The translations under genes and the position numbers were made by a program. The notes beneath the pieces are model-generated. The model was not told the DNA's origin. It saw nothing but the letters and a program-made list of their open reading frames with translations, and did not search any database. Below are positions 9,322-18,071 of a stretch of DNA of 64,000 nt, piece by piece. Within the stretch, counting starts at the first letter, position 1; each line of letters starts with the position of its first letter. Origin of the DNA: an uncultured Eubacteriales bacterium (GTDB lineage: Bacteria > Bacillota > Clostridia > Christensenellales > Aristaeellaceae); the NCBI GenBank assembly GCA_902760595.1, contig CACWHI010000004.1:42922-106921 (forward strand), read 5' to 3'.

Positions 9322-10338
9322 TTAATTTTGCGCGTTTCCCCGCTTGTCGGCCGGGGTGCGCCACCATACATACGAGGTTGCCGCGCTCAGATCGAGGACT
9401 GACAGGTGATAGCCCTCGAGATCGAAATAATAGAAATCCTTGGGGCGCTTGACCCGCTCCGTATCGTCGATCTTGTGAGGCGCGTCCGAATACCGGGGGC
9501 CGACGATCGTAATACACACGCCGCCCTTGTTCGGCAGGGCCTTCAGCCCGTTCTCGGCGATATACGCTTCCATGCGCGGCACATAGTCCGGATTCCAGAC
9601 GCAGTTGATAAACAGGGGATAGTCCAGGTAATCCGCCATTTCCCCCGCGGCTTCCGCCGTATAGCCGTACTGGCGCAGGGTGCCGATGTACATCATGACG
9701 TGCCGTCCGCCGTGATTGGCGGTAAAGAGATCGCCCACCTCCAGGAGTTCGGCCACCTTCGCGTAGGTTTCCCGTTCCTCCTCGACCGACGGGTACTTTT
9801 TCGGCTTTTTGAGGCGCCTGTTGGCCGCGATCATCACCGAATCGCTGTTCCAGGCCAGCGAGAAGGGAGCGGTCAGCTCCGCCACCTCCGTCAGCACATA
9901 ATCCTTGTACGCGCCGGTGCGCTTCAGGATCATTTCCGAAAGGCTGGGGATCAGCTCATCCCCCATCTGCGTCTGGATATACCGCACGAAGCCGACGCAG
10001 TCGAAGCCATACACATACTTATGGCCCTTCATGCCGTAGCGTGAAGTTTCCCAGACGCTGCCGACCGTCAGAAGACGGCTGTAATCCTGGCCGCCGAAGT
10101 AATACGGCATGCCCGTTTTCAGCATAGGCTGGATATCCGCGCCTGTCAGGGCGTTATACTGCCGCAGGATCGGGTTGCCCTCCTCCAGGCAGGACAGCGC
10201 GATATCGAGGTATGGATTTCTCTCTATCGCCCTGGTCTCTGCCGGGGACGCCTCTGGCGCCTCCTCAGCGATCACGGCCACTGCGCCGCCCATCAGGAAC
10301 AGGCATGCCATTATCGCCGCCAGGAATCTTTTGATCAC
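9322..10338 (-). CDS. secreted NlpC/P60-like cysteine peptidase
   Basis: About 338 residues if started at the GTG at 10338, which has AAGGAG six bases upstream and begins directly with a signal peptide (IKRFLAAIMACLFLMGG...AEEAP). An in-frame ATG at 10353 is possible but has no good ribosome binding site. The mature part contains YGFDCVGFVRYIQ, matching the D-C-x-G-F catalytic cysteine motif, and later GRHVMMYIG, matching the catalytic histidine motif, in the order of papain-like NlpC/P60 cell-wall hydrolases. The region around them is longer than in minimal NlpC/P60 domains. It follows pfkA by 17 bases. Likely a peptidoglycan-acting exported enzyme; the fold assignment is by motif only. Confidence 0.75.
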   Translation of the reverse strand: MIKRFLAAIMACLFLMGGAVAVIAEEAPEASPAETRAIERNPYLDIALSCLEEGNPILRQYNALTGADIQPMLKTGMPYYFGGQDYSRLLTVGSVWETSRYGMKGHKYVYGFDCVGFVRYIQTQMGDELIPSLSEMILKRTGAYKDYVLTEVAELTAPFSLAWNSDSVMIAANRRLKKPKKYPSVEEERETYAKVAELLEVGDLFTANHGGRHVMMYIGTLRQYGYTAEAAGEMADYLDYPLFINCVWNPDYVPRMEAYIAENGLKALPNKGGVCITIVGPRYSDAPHKIDDTERVKRPKDFYYFDLEGYHLSVLDLSAATSYVWWRTPADKRGNAQN

Positions 10339-10355
10339 AGTGCACTCCTTCATTC

Positions 10356-11429
10356 TCAATCGCCGAAGCTGATGCCGATATTCCGAGCGAGCTCCACCAT
10401 CTGATGGTCCTTCGGGACCGGCTTCGCCACACCGGCGATGTCGCTCAGCTTGTTGTGGGTGACTTCGTTGCCGACCAGCGCGACAGACACGCCGTATTTG
10501 CCCTTCTTGATCAGGTCCGCCGCGTGCACGCCGAACTGAGTGGACAGGACGCGGTCATACGCGCAGGGGCTTCCGCCGCGCTGGATATGGCCCGGCACAA
10601 CGGCGCGCGCTTCTACGCCGACCAGCTCAGTCAGCTGGCGCGCGATACGGTCTGCGATGCCATGGAAGCCCTGCTCCTTGCGGACGGCCTCGCGCTCCTT
10701 GCGCTTCATCTTGGCTTCCTTCTCGTCCATCGCGCCTTCCGCGACGGCGATGATAGAGAAGGCCTTGTTGTTCTTGGCGCGGGTCTCAACCATCTTGGCC
10801 ACCTTGTCAAGATCATAGGGGATCTCGGGCAGCAGGATCGCATCCGCGCCGCCGGCCATGCCGGAATACAGCGTCAGCCAGCCGGCCTTGTTGCCCATGA
10901 TCTCCACCACCATGCAACGCCCATGGCTGGCCGCTGTGGTGTGCAGGCGGTCGATCACGTCCGTCGCGATCTCCACTGCGGTATGGAAGCCGAAGGTGAA
11001 GTCCGTGCCGTAGATATCGTTATCGATCGTCTTGGGCAGGCCGATCACGTTCAGGCCTTCCTGGCTCAGGAGGTTGGCGGTTTTATGGGTGCCATTGCCG
11101 CCCAGAGTCACCAGGCAGTCCAGCTTCAGGTTTTCATACGTTTTTTTCATCGCGGCAACCTTGTCCACGTTGTCGTCGCCGATCACGCGCATTTCCCGGA
11201 AGGGGCGGCGACTTGTGCCCAGGATGGTGCCGCCCAGCGTCAGGATGCCGGAAAAGTCCGGCTTGGACATCAGGCGGTATTCGCCCTCGATCAGGCCGCG
11301 GTAGCCGTCCATGATGCCGATGATCTCCGCGTCAAAGGTTTCGTAAGCCGCGCGCGCGACGCCGCGGATGGCCGCGTTCAGGCCCGGGCAGTCGCCGCCG
11401 CTGGTAAGAATGCCGATTCTGCGCTTCAT
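10356..11429 (-). CDS. pfkA: 6-phosphofructokinase
   Basis: Glycolytic phosphorylation of fructose 6-phosphate. The 357-residue protein shows the PFK pattern: ILTSGGDCPGLNAAIRG (9-24), TLGGNGTHKTANLL (108-121), and the catalytic PKTIDND (132-138, Asp136 the base), followed by TTAASHGRCMVVEIMGNKAGW and HIQRGGSP. GGNGT replaces the usual GGDGS/T, and Lys133 follows the proline; position 113 is Gly. Gly here is usually taken to mean ATP as donor, while Lys at the second position is seen in PPi enzymes, so the donor is not fully settled from sequence. GGAGG precedes the ATG; the gene lies 15 bases after the DUF853 gene. Confidence 0.94.
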   Translation of the reverse strand: MKRRIGILTSGGDCPGLNAAIRGVARAAYETFDAEIIGIMDGYRGLIEGEYRLMSKPDFSGILTLGGTILGTSRRPFREMRVIGDDNVDKVAAMKKTYENLKLDCLVTLGGNGTHKTANLLSQEGLNVIGLPKTIDNDIYGTDFTFGFHTAVEIATDVIDRLHTTAASHGRCMVVEIMGNKAGWLTLYSGMAGGADAILLPEIPYDLDKVAKMVETRAKNNKAFSIIAVAEGAMDEKEAKMKRKEREAVRKEQGFHGIADRIARQLTELVGVEARAVVPGHIQRGGSPCAYDRVLSTQFGVHAADLIKKGKYGVSVALVGNEVTHNKLSDIAGVAKPVPKDHQMVELARNIGISFGD

Positions 11430-11444
11430 GTGTGATCCTCCGAA

Positions 11445-13295
11445 TTATCTGCGTTTGCCGGTGGAGCTCAGGCCGAAGATGCCGAGCAGGTTGCGGGTCA
11501 GCGTGCGTCCGGTCTCACGGCCGGCGCTGGTCGTGGCAGACTTCGCGAAGGAATCCATCAGCTGCTTCGCGTAGCTCTTTTCCTTCTTTCCGTTGCTCTG
11601 CTGGTCACTGCCGGTCATGGCGCTGACCGCGTTGGCGACCGTCTCCTTGGCCTGCTGGAAGATATTCGGCTTCGCCTGCTGGACCTGCTGCGCCTGGGCC
11701 TGCGGCTGCTGGGGCACATACTGGCCGGACGCGGGATCCCAAACCAGCACGGGAGGCTGCTCGCTGGCGGCGGGCACCTGAGGAGCCGCCTGCATCTGCG
11801 GCGCGGCCTGAGGCTGCGGCTGCTCGTACACCGGCGTCTGCATCTGCGGGATCTCCTTGATCTCATACGCGCCGGTCTGCGGGTTGTACACACTGAAGGT
11901 CATCGGCCTGTATACAGGCTCCGCAGGCGCCGCTTCAGGCTGCGCGGCGTACACCGGCGCAGCTTCCGGCGCGATCGGCTGCACGACCTGGGTCTCCTGT
12001 ACGCCGTTGCCCATATACCGGGCTGCGAGGATCTCGTAAGCGCTCTCGCGGTCGAACTCCTGGCCGTACTTTTCCTCATAAATGCTGGTAGAAACAAAGG
12101 TCTCGCGCAGGCTGTCCGAAATCGCACCGATATAGCTCTGAGGGGGCAGGATCGTCGCGCGCTGGATCACGGAGGGCGTGCCGTCCTCCATCAGGAAGGA
12201 GATGAGCGCCTCGCCGGTCTTGAGCTGGGTCAGCGCCGTCTCGGTATCGAAGGCCGGATTCTGGCGGAATGTCTGGGCGGCCGCGCGGACCGTCTTCAGC
12301 TCCGCGGGCGTGAACGCGCGCAGCGCGTGCTGTACACGGGCGGAGAGCTGGCTCAGTACCGTGCTGGGAACGTCCATCGGGTTCTGCGTGACGAAGAAAA
12401 CGCCCACGCCCTTGGAACGGATCAGGCGAACGGTCTGCTCGATGCGCTCCATCAGCGGCTTCGGGCAATCGTTGAACAGGAGGTGCGCCTCATCGAAGAA
12501 GAAGACCATCTTCGGCAGCTCCTTGTCGCCGGTCTCCGGCAGCAGCTCGTAGAGCTCGCCCAGCAGCCAGAGCAGGAAGGTGGAGTAGAGATTCGGCTTG
12601 CTGAACAACCGCTCCGCCGCCAGGATATTCACGGTGCCGGCGCCGTTCTCATCGCGGGTCAGCCAGTCTGCCAGGTCCAGCGCGGGTTCGCCGAAGAAAT
12701 AATTGCCGCCCTGGTCCTCCAGGATGGCGATAGCGCGCTGGATGGCGCCTACGGAGGCCTTGGTGATATTGCCGTAATTCAGGACATATTTCTGCGCGTT
12801 GTCGCCCACATAGGCCAGCATCGCCTTCAGATCCTTGAGGTCGATCAGCAGCATTCCCTCGTCGTCCGCGATCCTGAACACCAGGTGCAGCACGCCGGAC
12901 TGGGTGTCATTGAGGCCCAGCATCCGGGACAGAAGCAGCGGGCCCATCTCGCTGACCGTGGTGCGGATCGGCACGCCGCGCTCGCCGAATACATCCCAGA
13001 ACGCCACGGGCGCCTGACCGAAGCTGAAATTCGTCACGCCACACTCCGCGAGACGCGCGTCGATCTTTTCGCTGCGCTCGCCCGGCTTGGCCATGCCGGC
13101 CAGGTCTCCCTTGACGTCAGCCATGAACACGGGCACACCCAGCTGGGAGAAGCCTTCCGCCAGCACCTGCAGGGAGACCGTCTTGCCTGTGCCGGTCGCG
13201 CCGGCGATCAGGCCATGGCGGTTCGCCATTTTCGGCAGCAGGCATACCGCGCCGTCCGCGCTCGTGCCAACCCAGATTTTCTGATCGTAAAGCAT
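11445..13295 (-). CDS. DUF853 (HerA/YjgR-like) P-loop ATPase
   Basis: About 616 residues from the ATG at 13295, chosen because AGGAGG sits nine bases upstream; ATGs further up have no such site. It has the HerA/FtsK-like Walker A motif LIAGATGTGKTVSLQVLAEG near the N-terminus, FMADVKGDLAGMAKPG, the Walker B region KMVFFFDEAHLLF and the arginine-finger segment IRSKGVGVFFVTQNPMDVP, all typical of the DUF853/YjgR family. The last 150 residues are a Gln/Ala/Pro-rich linker ending in a short basic tail. The biological role of the family is not established; DNA translocase or helicase activity is inferred from HerA kinship. It leads a DUF853 - pfkA - NlpC/P60 transcription unit. Confidence 0.92.
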   Translation of the reverse strand: MLYDQKIWVGTSADGAVCLLPKMANRHGLIAGATGTGKTVSLQVLAEGFSQLGVPVFMADVKGDLAGMAKPGERSEKIDARLAECGVTNFSFGQAPVAFWDVFGERGVPIRTTVSEMGPLLLSRMLGLNDTQSGVLHLVFRIADDEGMLLIDLKDLKAMLAYVGDNAQKYVLNYGNITKASVGAIQRAIAILEDQGGNYFFGEPALDLADWLTRDENGAGTVNILAAERLFSKPNLYSTFLLWLLGELYELLPETGDKELPKMVFFFDEAHLLFNDCPKPLMERIEQTVRLIRSKGVGVFFVTQNPMDVPSTVLSQLSARVQHALRAFTPAELKTVRAAAQTFRQNPAFDTETALTQLKTGEALISFLMEDGTPSVIQRATILPPQSYIGAISDSLRETFVSTSIYEEKYGQEFDRESAYEILAARYMGNGVQETQVVQPIAPEAAPVYAAQPEAAPAEPVYRPMTFSVYNPQTGAYEIKEIPQMQTPVYEQPQPQAAPQMQAAPQVPAASEQPPVLVWDPASGQYVPQQPQAQAQQVQQAKPNIFQQAKETVANAVSAMTGSDQQSNGKKEKSYAKQLMDSFAKSATTSAGRETGRTLTRNLLGIFGLSSTGKRR

Positions 13296-13440
13296 GTGTC
13301 TCATCCTCCTTATATTTATACAATTTGATTCAACCCGGACAGCCGCGCGGAATCCTTCCGTATCGGCTGCCATTTTTCAATGCCGGCGTCCTGCCGACGA
13401 TAATCGTGTATATTATAGTTGAATTATGGAAAAATTACAA
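13296..13440 (-). promoter_or_regulatory. promoter and structured leader of the DUF853 operon
   Basis: On the minus strand TTGTAA (13440-13435) and TATAAT (13417-13412) are 17 bases apart; the -35 includes the ispDF stop codon. The leader of about 110 bases contains a stem formed by GGCAGCCG and CGGCTGTCC with an inner CGGAA/TTCCG pairing, then an AT-rich stretch and the AGGAGG site. No riboswitch class is recognised. Confidence 0.65.
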
Positions 13441-14586
13441 CAAATTTCTGTCGGATCGCGTGACTGTCGCGATTGCCTGCGCGGAAATGCCCTCGCCGCG
13501 GCCCTCGTAGCCCATTTTTTCAGTCGTCGTGGCCTTCACGGAGACCGCTTCCACCGGCAGCTTCAGCGCCTCCGCGACATTCGCCCTCATCTGGTCTATG
13601 TACGGCGCGAGCTTGGGCCGCTGGGCGATGATCGTCACGTCGACATTGCAGGGGACATATCCCGCCTCCAGCAGGATGCCGCGGGTACTCTCGGTCAGCA
13701 GCAGGGAGGATACGCCGCGGTACCGCTCATCGGTATCCGGAAAATGCTTTCCAATATCGCCGAGCGCCGCCGCGCCGAGCAGCGCGTCGCACAGGGCGTG
13801 CAGCGCCACATCCGCGTCCGAATGTCCGTCCAGGCCCAGCTCATAGGCGATGTCAACGCCGCACAGCACCAGCTTCCTGTCCGCGACCAGGCGGTGGGCG
13901 TCAAAGCCAATGCCGGTGCGCAGCGCCGGTCCGGAGAGCATTTCCGCCATTTTCCAATCCTCCCGCGTTGTCAGCTTGATGTTCTTCACATTTCCTCTCA
14001 CGAGCCGCACCGGCTCACCCATCGCTTCGACCAGGCCCGCGTCGTCCGTCAGGTCGTCCTTTGCCACGGCGTGAGCCCGTCGCAGCAGCTCCGTGCGGAA
14101 TCCCTGGGGCGTCTGCATCAGCCACAGCCCGCTGCGGTCCAGGGTACCCTGCACATTCTGCCTGTCGTCTGCGCGTTTGACTGTATCGGCAACAGGGACC
14201 GCCGCGATGCCGGTTCCGCAAGCGCGCACGCTTTCTATGACGCGCTTTACCGTCTCCTCGTCCACCAGTGGCCGCGCGCCGTCATGGATCAGGACCTCCG
14301 TGCATTCCTCCGGAAGCGCGTCCAGGCCGAGCCTGACCGATTGCTGCCGGCTGTTGCCGCCGGTCACGATCCTCGCAACAGGCAGATGATATTCCCGGAA
14401 GCTTTTTTCGAACGCCGACTCGTCACCCGCCCGAACCACCGCGATCAGGCCGTCGCAAGCCCTGAGAAGGGTCCGTCCCGCCCTGACGCAGGAGGGAACG
14501 TCCCCGACGGGGAGCAGGGTCTTATTGATCCCCGCGCCCATGCGCGTGCCGCTCCCGCCGCATACCATGACTGCGTAAACGCTCAT
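13435..14586 (-). CDS. ispDF: bifunctional IspD-IspF fusion (MEP cytidylyltransferase / MEcPP synthase)
   Basis: A single 383-residue protein doing two MEP-pathway steps. Residues 1 to about 220 are IspD: nucleotide-binding VCGGSGTRMGAGINKTLLPV, then HDGARPLVDEETV and VPVADTVK. Residues about 223-383 are IspF: IGFDAHRL with Asp229 and His231, and His263 in ALHAL, the zinc ligands at the same spacing as in E. coli IspF, followed by GDIGKHFPDTD and KATTTEKMG. The IspE step lies between these two reactions chemically but is encoded separately at 22603. The start overlaps the DUF4364 gene by four bases. Confidence 0.96.
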   Translation of the reverse strand: MSVYAVMVCGGSGTRMGAGINKTLLPVGDVPSCVRAGRTLLRACDGLIAVVRAGDESAFEKSFREYHLPVARIVTGGNSRQQSVRLGLDALPEECTEVLIHDGARPLVDEETVKRVIESVRACGTGIAAVPVADTVKRADDRQNVQGTLDRSGLWLMQTPQGFRTELLRRAHAVAKDDLTDDAGLVEAMGEPVRLVRGNVKNIKLTTREDWKMAEMLSGPALRTGIGFDAHRLVADRKLVLCGVDIAYELGLDGHSDADVALHALCDALLGAAALGDIGKHFPDTDERYRGVSSLLLTESTRGILLEAGYVPCNVDVTIIAQRPKLAPYIDQMRANVAEALKLPVEAVSVKATTTEKMGYEGRGEGISAQAIATVTRSDRNLL

Positions 14587-15149
14587 TCCTTATCATCCTC
14601 CATCAGCGGCTTCAGCAGGGTCTGGAACACGGTGCCGCCCTCGCTGCGCCAGCGTCGGCACAGACGGGCCGCGATCTCGGAGGACGGCAGGGTGATGGAC
14701 ACGGCCATGACCGCCCGTCCGCGTTCCATCATGCGCAGGCTGACCTCAAAGTCCCCGCGCGGCGTCTGCGCCATGTCCGCCTGATAGTCCCGCTGCGCGC
14801 GCAGGGCTGCCTGCCATTCCGGCAGTCGGCGTTCGATCTCGCTGCGGACGCTGAAGGGAATGCGGCTGCTGTACAGCGACAGGAGATCATTCCCGGCGTC
14901 TGTGAGCGCGTAGCGCCGGTTGGCCCCTTCAGCTGCTTCCTTTAATGAACCCTCCTGGACCAGCCTCCCCAGCGCCGGCATCATTTCCATATAGTTCATC
15001 AGCCCGGATTCCGTCAGGAAATCCAGCAGGTTGGCGTCCGTGGCCGAGTCCAGCCGGCTGAGCATATATAAAATCACCAGCTGGGATTCCGCCAGGGTCC
15101 TGGAACGGCTGGGAATGTGCGTATCGGCGCTGTCTGTTCTGAGTGGCAT
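14583..15149 (-). CDS. DUF4364 family winged-helix protein
   Basis: A 188-residue protein matching the Firmicute DUF4364 family. The N-terminal 80 residues resemble a winged helix (AESQLVILYMLSRLD, a helix-turn-helix around LLDFLTESGLMNYMEMMPAL, and a wing with YALTDAGNDLL), followed by a C-terminal alpha/beta part. Predicted DNA-binding regulator of unknown target. GAGGAGG precedes the start. It overlaps ispDF by four bases and is divergent from zapA. Confidence 0.85.
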   Translation of the reverse strand: MPLRTDSADTHIPSRSRTLAESQLVILYMLSRLDSATDANLLDFLTESGLMNYMEMMPALGRLVQEGSLKEAAEGANRRYALTDAGNDLLSLYSSRIPFSVRSEIERRLPEWQAALRAQRDYQADMAQTPRGDFEVSLRMMERGRAVMAVSITLPSSEIAARLCRRWRSEGGTVFQTLLKPLMEDDKE

Positions 15150-15259
15150 TCCGACCTCCTCGCCATGCTTTCATCGGTATACTTCCGTTGAAACATTTTT
15201 AATTTCGCTAACCATCCTCATTTTCCTGCCTCGGGATACAGAATTGTGCGGTTCAGCGC

Positions 15260-15288
15260 TTGTTAGAAAAGAGTTTTTATGGTATCCT
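15260..15288 (+). promoter_or_regulatory. promoter of the zapA-U32-mutS2 operon
   Basis: TTGTTA (15260-15265) and TATCCT (15283-15288) with a 17-base spacer, 57 bases before the zapA ATG, in the AT-rich gap 15150-15345 that separates zapA from the divergent DUF4364 gene. No other element is apparent in that gap. Confidence 0.6.
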
Positions 15289-15345
15289 ATATACAGGATT
15301 TCGCCGTAGCAAAGGCGGATCGCCCGAAAGGCAGGATGAACCCAC

Positions 15346-15627
15346 ATGAAATCACAGAGCTTTACCGCCCGCATCGGCGGACGAGACTACACCCTGAGCG
15401 CGCAGGACGATCCCGCGCGCCTCAAGCGCATCGCGGAATACCTGGACCGCAAGATCGGCGAAGCCAGCATGCACACGGCGCTGAACGGGGAGATCGCCGC
15501 CGTGATCGCCGGGCTTTCGGTGACAGAGGAGCTTTTTAACGCGAAGGACGAGGCCCAGCGGCTGCGCAACCAGCTGTTTGAGATCGCCAAGGGTAACCCG
15601 GCGGAAGGCGCTTCCCGTGACGCCTGA
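15346..15627 (+). CDS. zapA: cell division protein ZapA
   Basis: A 93-residue FtsZ-bundling protein: beta-rich N-terminus (SFTARIGGRDYTLSAQ), then a dimerising and coiled-coil helix (LKRIAEYLDRKI ... ALNGEIAAVIAGLSVTEELF). Length and pattern fit Firmicute ZapA. It is the first gene of the operon and its 3' end overlaps the U32 peptidase start by 11 bases. The ribosome binding site is weak (GCAGGATG). Confidence 0.9.
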   Translation: MKSQSFTARIGGRDYTLSAQDDPARLKRIAEYLDRKIGEASMHTALNGEIAAVIAGLSVTEELFNAKDEAQRLRNQLFEIAKGNPAEGASRDA

Positions 15628-18034
15628 GCTGCTCGCGCCGGCCGGCGGGCTGGAAGCGCTTCAGGCAGCCGTATGCGCCGGTGCGGACGCGGTCTATCTC
15701 GGCGCGGCTTCCTTCGGCGCGCGGGCGGCCGTCGGCTTCACTCCGGACGAACTGAAGCAGGCTATCCGCTTCGCGCATTTCCACAGGCGCAGGATCTATG
15801 TCACCGTCAATACGCTGATCAAGGACAACGAATGGGCGGATCTGCGCAGGCTGCTGACGATGCTGCGCGACCTGCGCGCGGACGCCGTCCTGGTGCAGGA
15901 CCTCGGCGTCGCCCGGCTGTGCCGGGAGGAGTTTCCCGAGCTCACGCTGCACGCCAGCACGCAGATGTCCCTGCACACGCCCTCCGGTATCCGCTGGGCG
16001 CGGCAGAACGGTTTCAAGCGCGTCGTGCTGAACCGCGAAGCGGGCCTTGAGGACATCCGGGCCGCAGCCGCTACCGGTGTGGAGATCGAGGTGTTCGCGC
16101 ACGGAGCGCTCTGCGTCTCCGTCAGCGGCCAGTGCGCGCTGTCGGCCAGCCTCGGCGAGCGCAGCGGCAACCGCGGCAGATGCGCGCAGCCCTGCCGGCT
16201 GCCATACAGTTATCGCGGAACGGAGCGCGCGTGGCTTTCCCCCGCCGATCTCTGCGCTCTGTCCATCTTACCGCAGCTCAGCGTAGCGGGCGTCGCTTCC
16301 CTGAAGCTGGAAGGACGGCTCAAGCGGCCCGAGTATGTATATGTCGTCACTAATGTCTATCGTCGCGCGCTGGACAGCCTGGGCCGAAAACAGACCACCG
16401 TCTCTCAGGACGACGAGGAAGCGCTCAGGCAGATATTCTGCCGGGGGCGCTTCACCATGGGTTACGCGGGCGGCTGCCAGGACGCCGGGATCCTGAATCC
16501 CGCACATACGGCGCACGAAGGCGTACGGATCGGCAGCGTCACGAGATCCATCCGCCGCGGAGCCGCTGTGCTAGCGACCTTTGTCCCTGAAAAGACACTC
16601 CTGGACCAGGACGGCCTGACTGTGGGAGACGATAAGTGCATCTACACCGGTCCCCGGGTGGAAGCCGGCCAGACAGCGACGCTCCGTCTTCACCGGATGG
16701 CACCCGCGGGAACGGCAGTCTTCAGGACGGAATCCTCCCGGCAGTTAGCAGACGCCCGTCAGGGCTATTCATCGGAAGCGCTCCGGCGGCTCCGCCTGCC
16801 GGTGAAAGCCGAGCTCTGCGCTTACGTGGGAAGCCCCGCGCGATTGACGCTGAGCGCCTCCGGCGCCTCCGTCCGGATAGAAGGCCCCGTCTGCGAGCGG
16901 GCTGCGCAGCGGCCACTCAGCGAAGCGACTGTCCGCCAGGCCCTCAGCAAAACGGGCGACGCACCTTTCCTGCTTTCCGGCCTCGAAGTAAAGTGTGAGG
17001 ATGCCTATCTGAGCAGCGCCCAGCTGAACGCGATGCGCCGGGAAGGCCTGGCCGCGCTTGAGGACGCGGTGATTCTCCGTTATGAATCCGCCACACGACA
17101 GACACTTCCTGACATGCCGCAAGCAGATGAGCCGCCCGCCCATCCGAGGCATGGACGCTTTTTCGTCGGCACGGACCGCGCCGAAGAGGTCATTCCGCTG
17201 CTGGAGGCGGGCGCCGATCATGTATTCTTCTCGCCGTCTGACACGACGGAGGACGGCCTGCGGGCATTGTCCACGCAGGAGCTGCCGGCCGGCTCGGTTT
17301 CTCTGCTGCTGCCGCCCCAGGCCGACGATCTAACCACAGCCCGGCTGGCAGAGCGGGCCGAACACATGGGTCTCACCATGGCCGCCGGCAACGTGGGTCA
17401 GCTGCTCCCCGTAGCATCGGCGACTGACGACGACAAAGCAGCCAGCGCTTTGAACAAACAGATTTCGGAAATGTTTCGTTGCCGGAGTAATAATAACGCA
17501 GTTCGTTTCGCCTGCGAAGGCGTTCCGGTATTCAACGCGGAAACGGAACGGTTTCTGCGCCGCCAGGGCATAGAAGGCGCTGTGCTCAGCGCGGAGCTGT
17601 CCGGCAGGGAGATCGCTGCCATGCCCGCGCCCACGCTGGAGCGTATCCTTTGCGTCTACGGCCGTCAGCGGCTGATGCTGCTGAATCATTGTCCTGAAAG
17701 GGTGTATCGCGGGCTGGAAACCGGTCATGAGAGCTGCAGGTTCTGTGAAAGCGGGCGCGGTCTGAAAGGACAATGCCTGACCGACCGCAAAGGGATGCGC
17801 CTGCCGCTGATCCCATACCGTACGGATCGCGGGTGCGTCGTGAGGCTTTATTCCGCAAAGCCCGTTTCGCTGCACAGCCGGATGGATGAGCTGCGCAGGC
17901 TTCCCCTGTCGTTTCTGCTCACCTTCACAGATGAGCCGTTCGAAACGCGCCTGCGGATCCTGAAAGCCTTCATCACGGGCTCCGCCCTCAATGTAGACGC
18001 GACCCCCGGAAAACATCTGACCGGCGTACAGTAA
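15617..18034 (+). CDS. peptidase U32 family protein, full-length form with DUF3656
   Basis: About 805 residues from the GTG at 15617, chosen because GGAAGG lies upstream and LLAPAGGLEALQAAVCAGAD, the canonical U32 opening, follows at once; a TTG at 15578 is possible. The N-terminal third is the U32 barrel with HASTQMSLHTP and the signature IEVFAHGALCVSVSGQC (about 157-173) with GRCAQPCR. The rest is the DUF3656 and C-terminal region found in the long form. Long U32 proteins such as E. coli RlhA hydroxylate 23S rRNA rather than cut peptides, so an RNA-modification role is as likely as protease. It lies between zapA and mutS2, a frequent order in Clostridia. Confidence 0.92.
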   Translation: MTPELLAPAGGLEALQAAVCAGADAVYLGAASFGARAAVGFTPDELKQAIRFAHFHRRRIYVTVNTLIKDNEWADLRRLLTMLRDLRADAVLVQDLGVARLCREEFPELTLHASTQMSLHTPSGIRWARQNGFKRVVLNREAGLEDIRAAAATGVEIEVFAHGALCVSVSGQCALSASLGERSGNRGRCAQPCRLPYSYRGTERAWLSPADLCALSILPQLSVAGVASLKLEGRLKRPEYVYVVTNVYRRALDSLGRKQTTVSQDDEEALRQIFCRGRFTMGYAGGCQDAGILNPAHTAHEGVRIGSVTRSIRRGAAVLATFVPEKTLLDQDGLTVGDDKCIYTGPRVEAGQTATLRLHRMAPAGTAVFRTESSRQLADARQGYSSEALRRLRLPVKAELCAYVGSPARLTLSASGASVRIEGPVCERAAQRPLSEATVRQALSKTGDAPFLLSGLEVKCEDAYLSSAQLNAMRREGLAALEDAVILRYESATRQTLPDMPQADEPPAHPRHGRFFVGTDRAEEVIPLLEAGADHVFFSPSDTTEDGLRALSTQELPAGSVSLLLPPQADDLTTARLAERAEHMGLTMAAGNVGQLLPVASATDDDKAASALNKQISEMFRCRSNNNAVRFACEGVPVFNAETERFLRRQGIEGAVLSAELSGREIAAMPAPTLERILCVYGRQRLMLLNHCPERVYRGLETGHESCRFCESGRGLKGQCLTDRKGMRLPLIPYRTDRGCVVRLYSAKPVSLHSRMDELRRLPLSFLLTFTDEPFETRLRILKAFITGSALNVDATPGKHLTGVQ

Positions 18035-18071
18035 AACTCTCATACCGTCCGAAGGTGATTTGGAGGATGCT

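Noticed and set aside
13296..13440. Leader of the DUF853 operon considered as a riboswitch
   Set aside because: A stem is present but none of the conserved cores of known riboswitch classes can be recognised.
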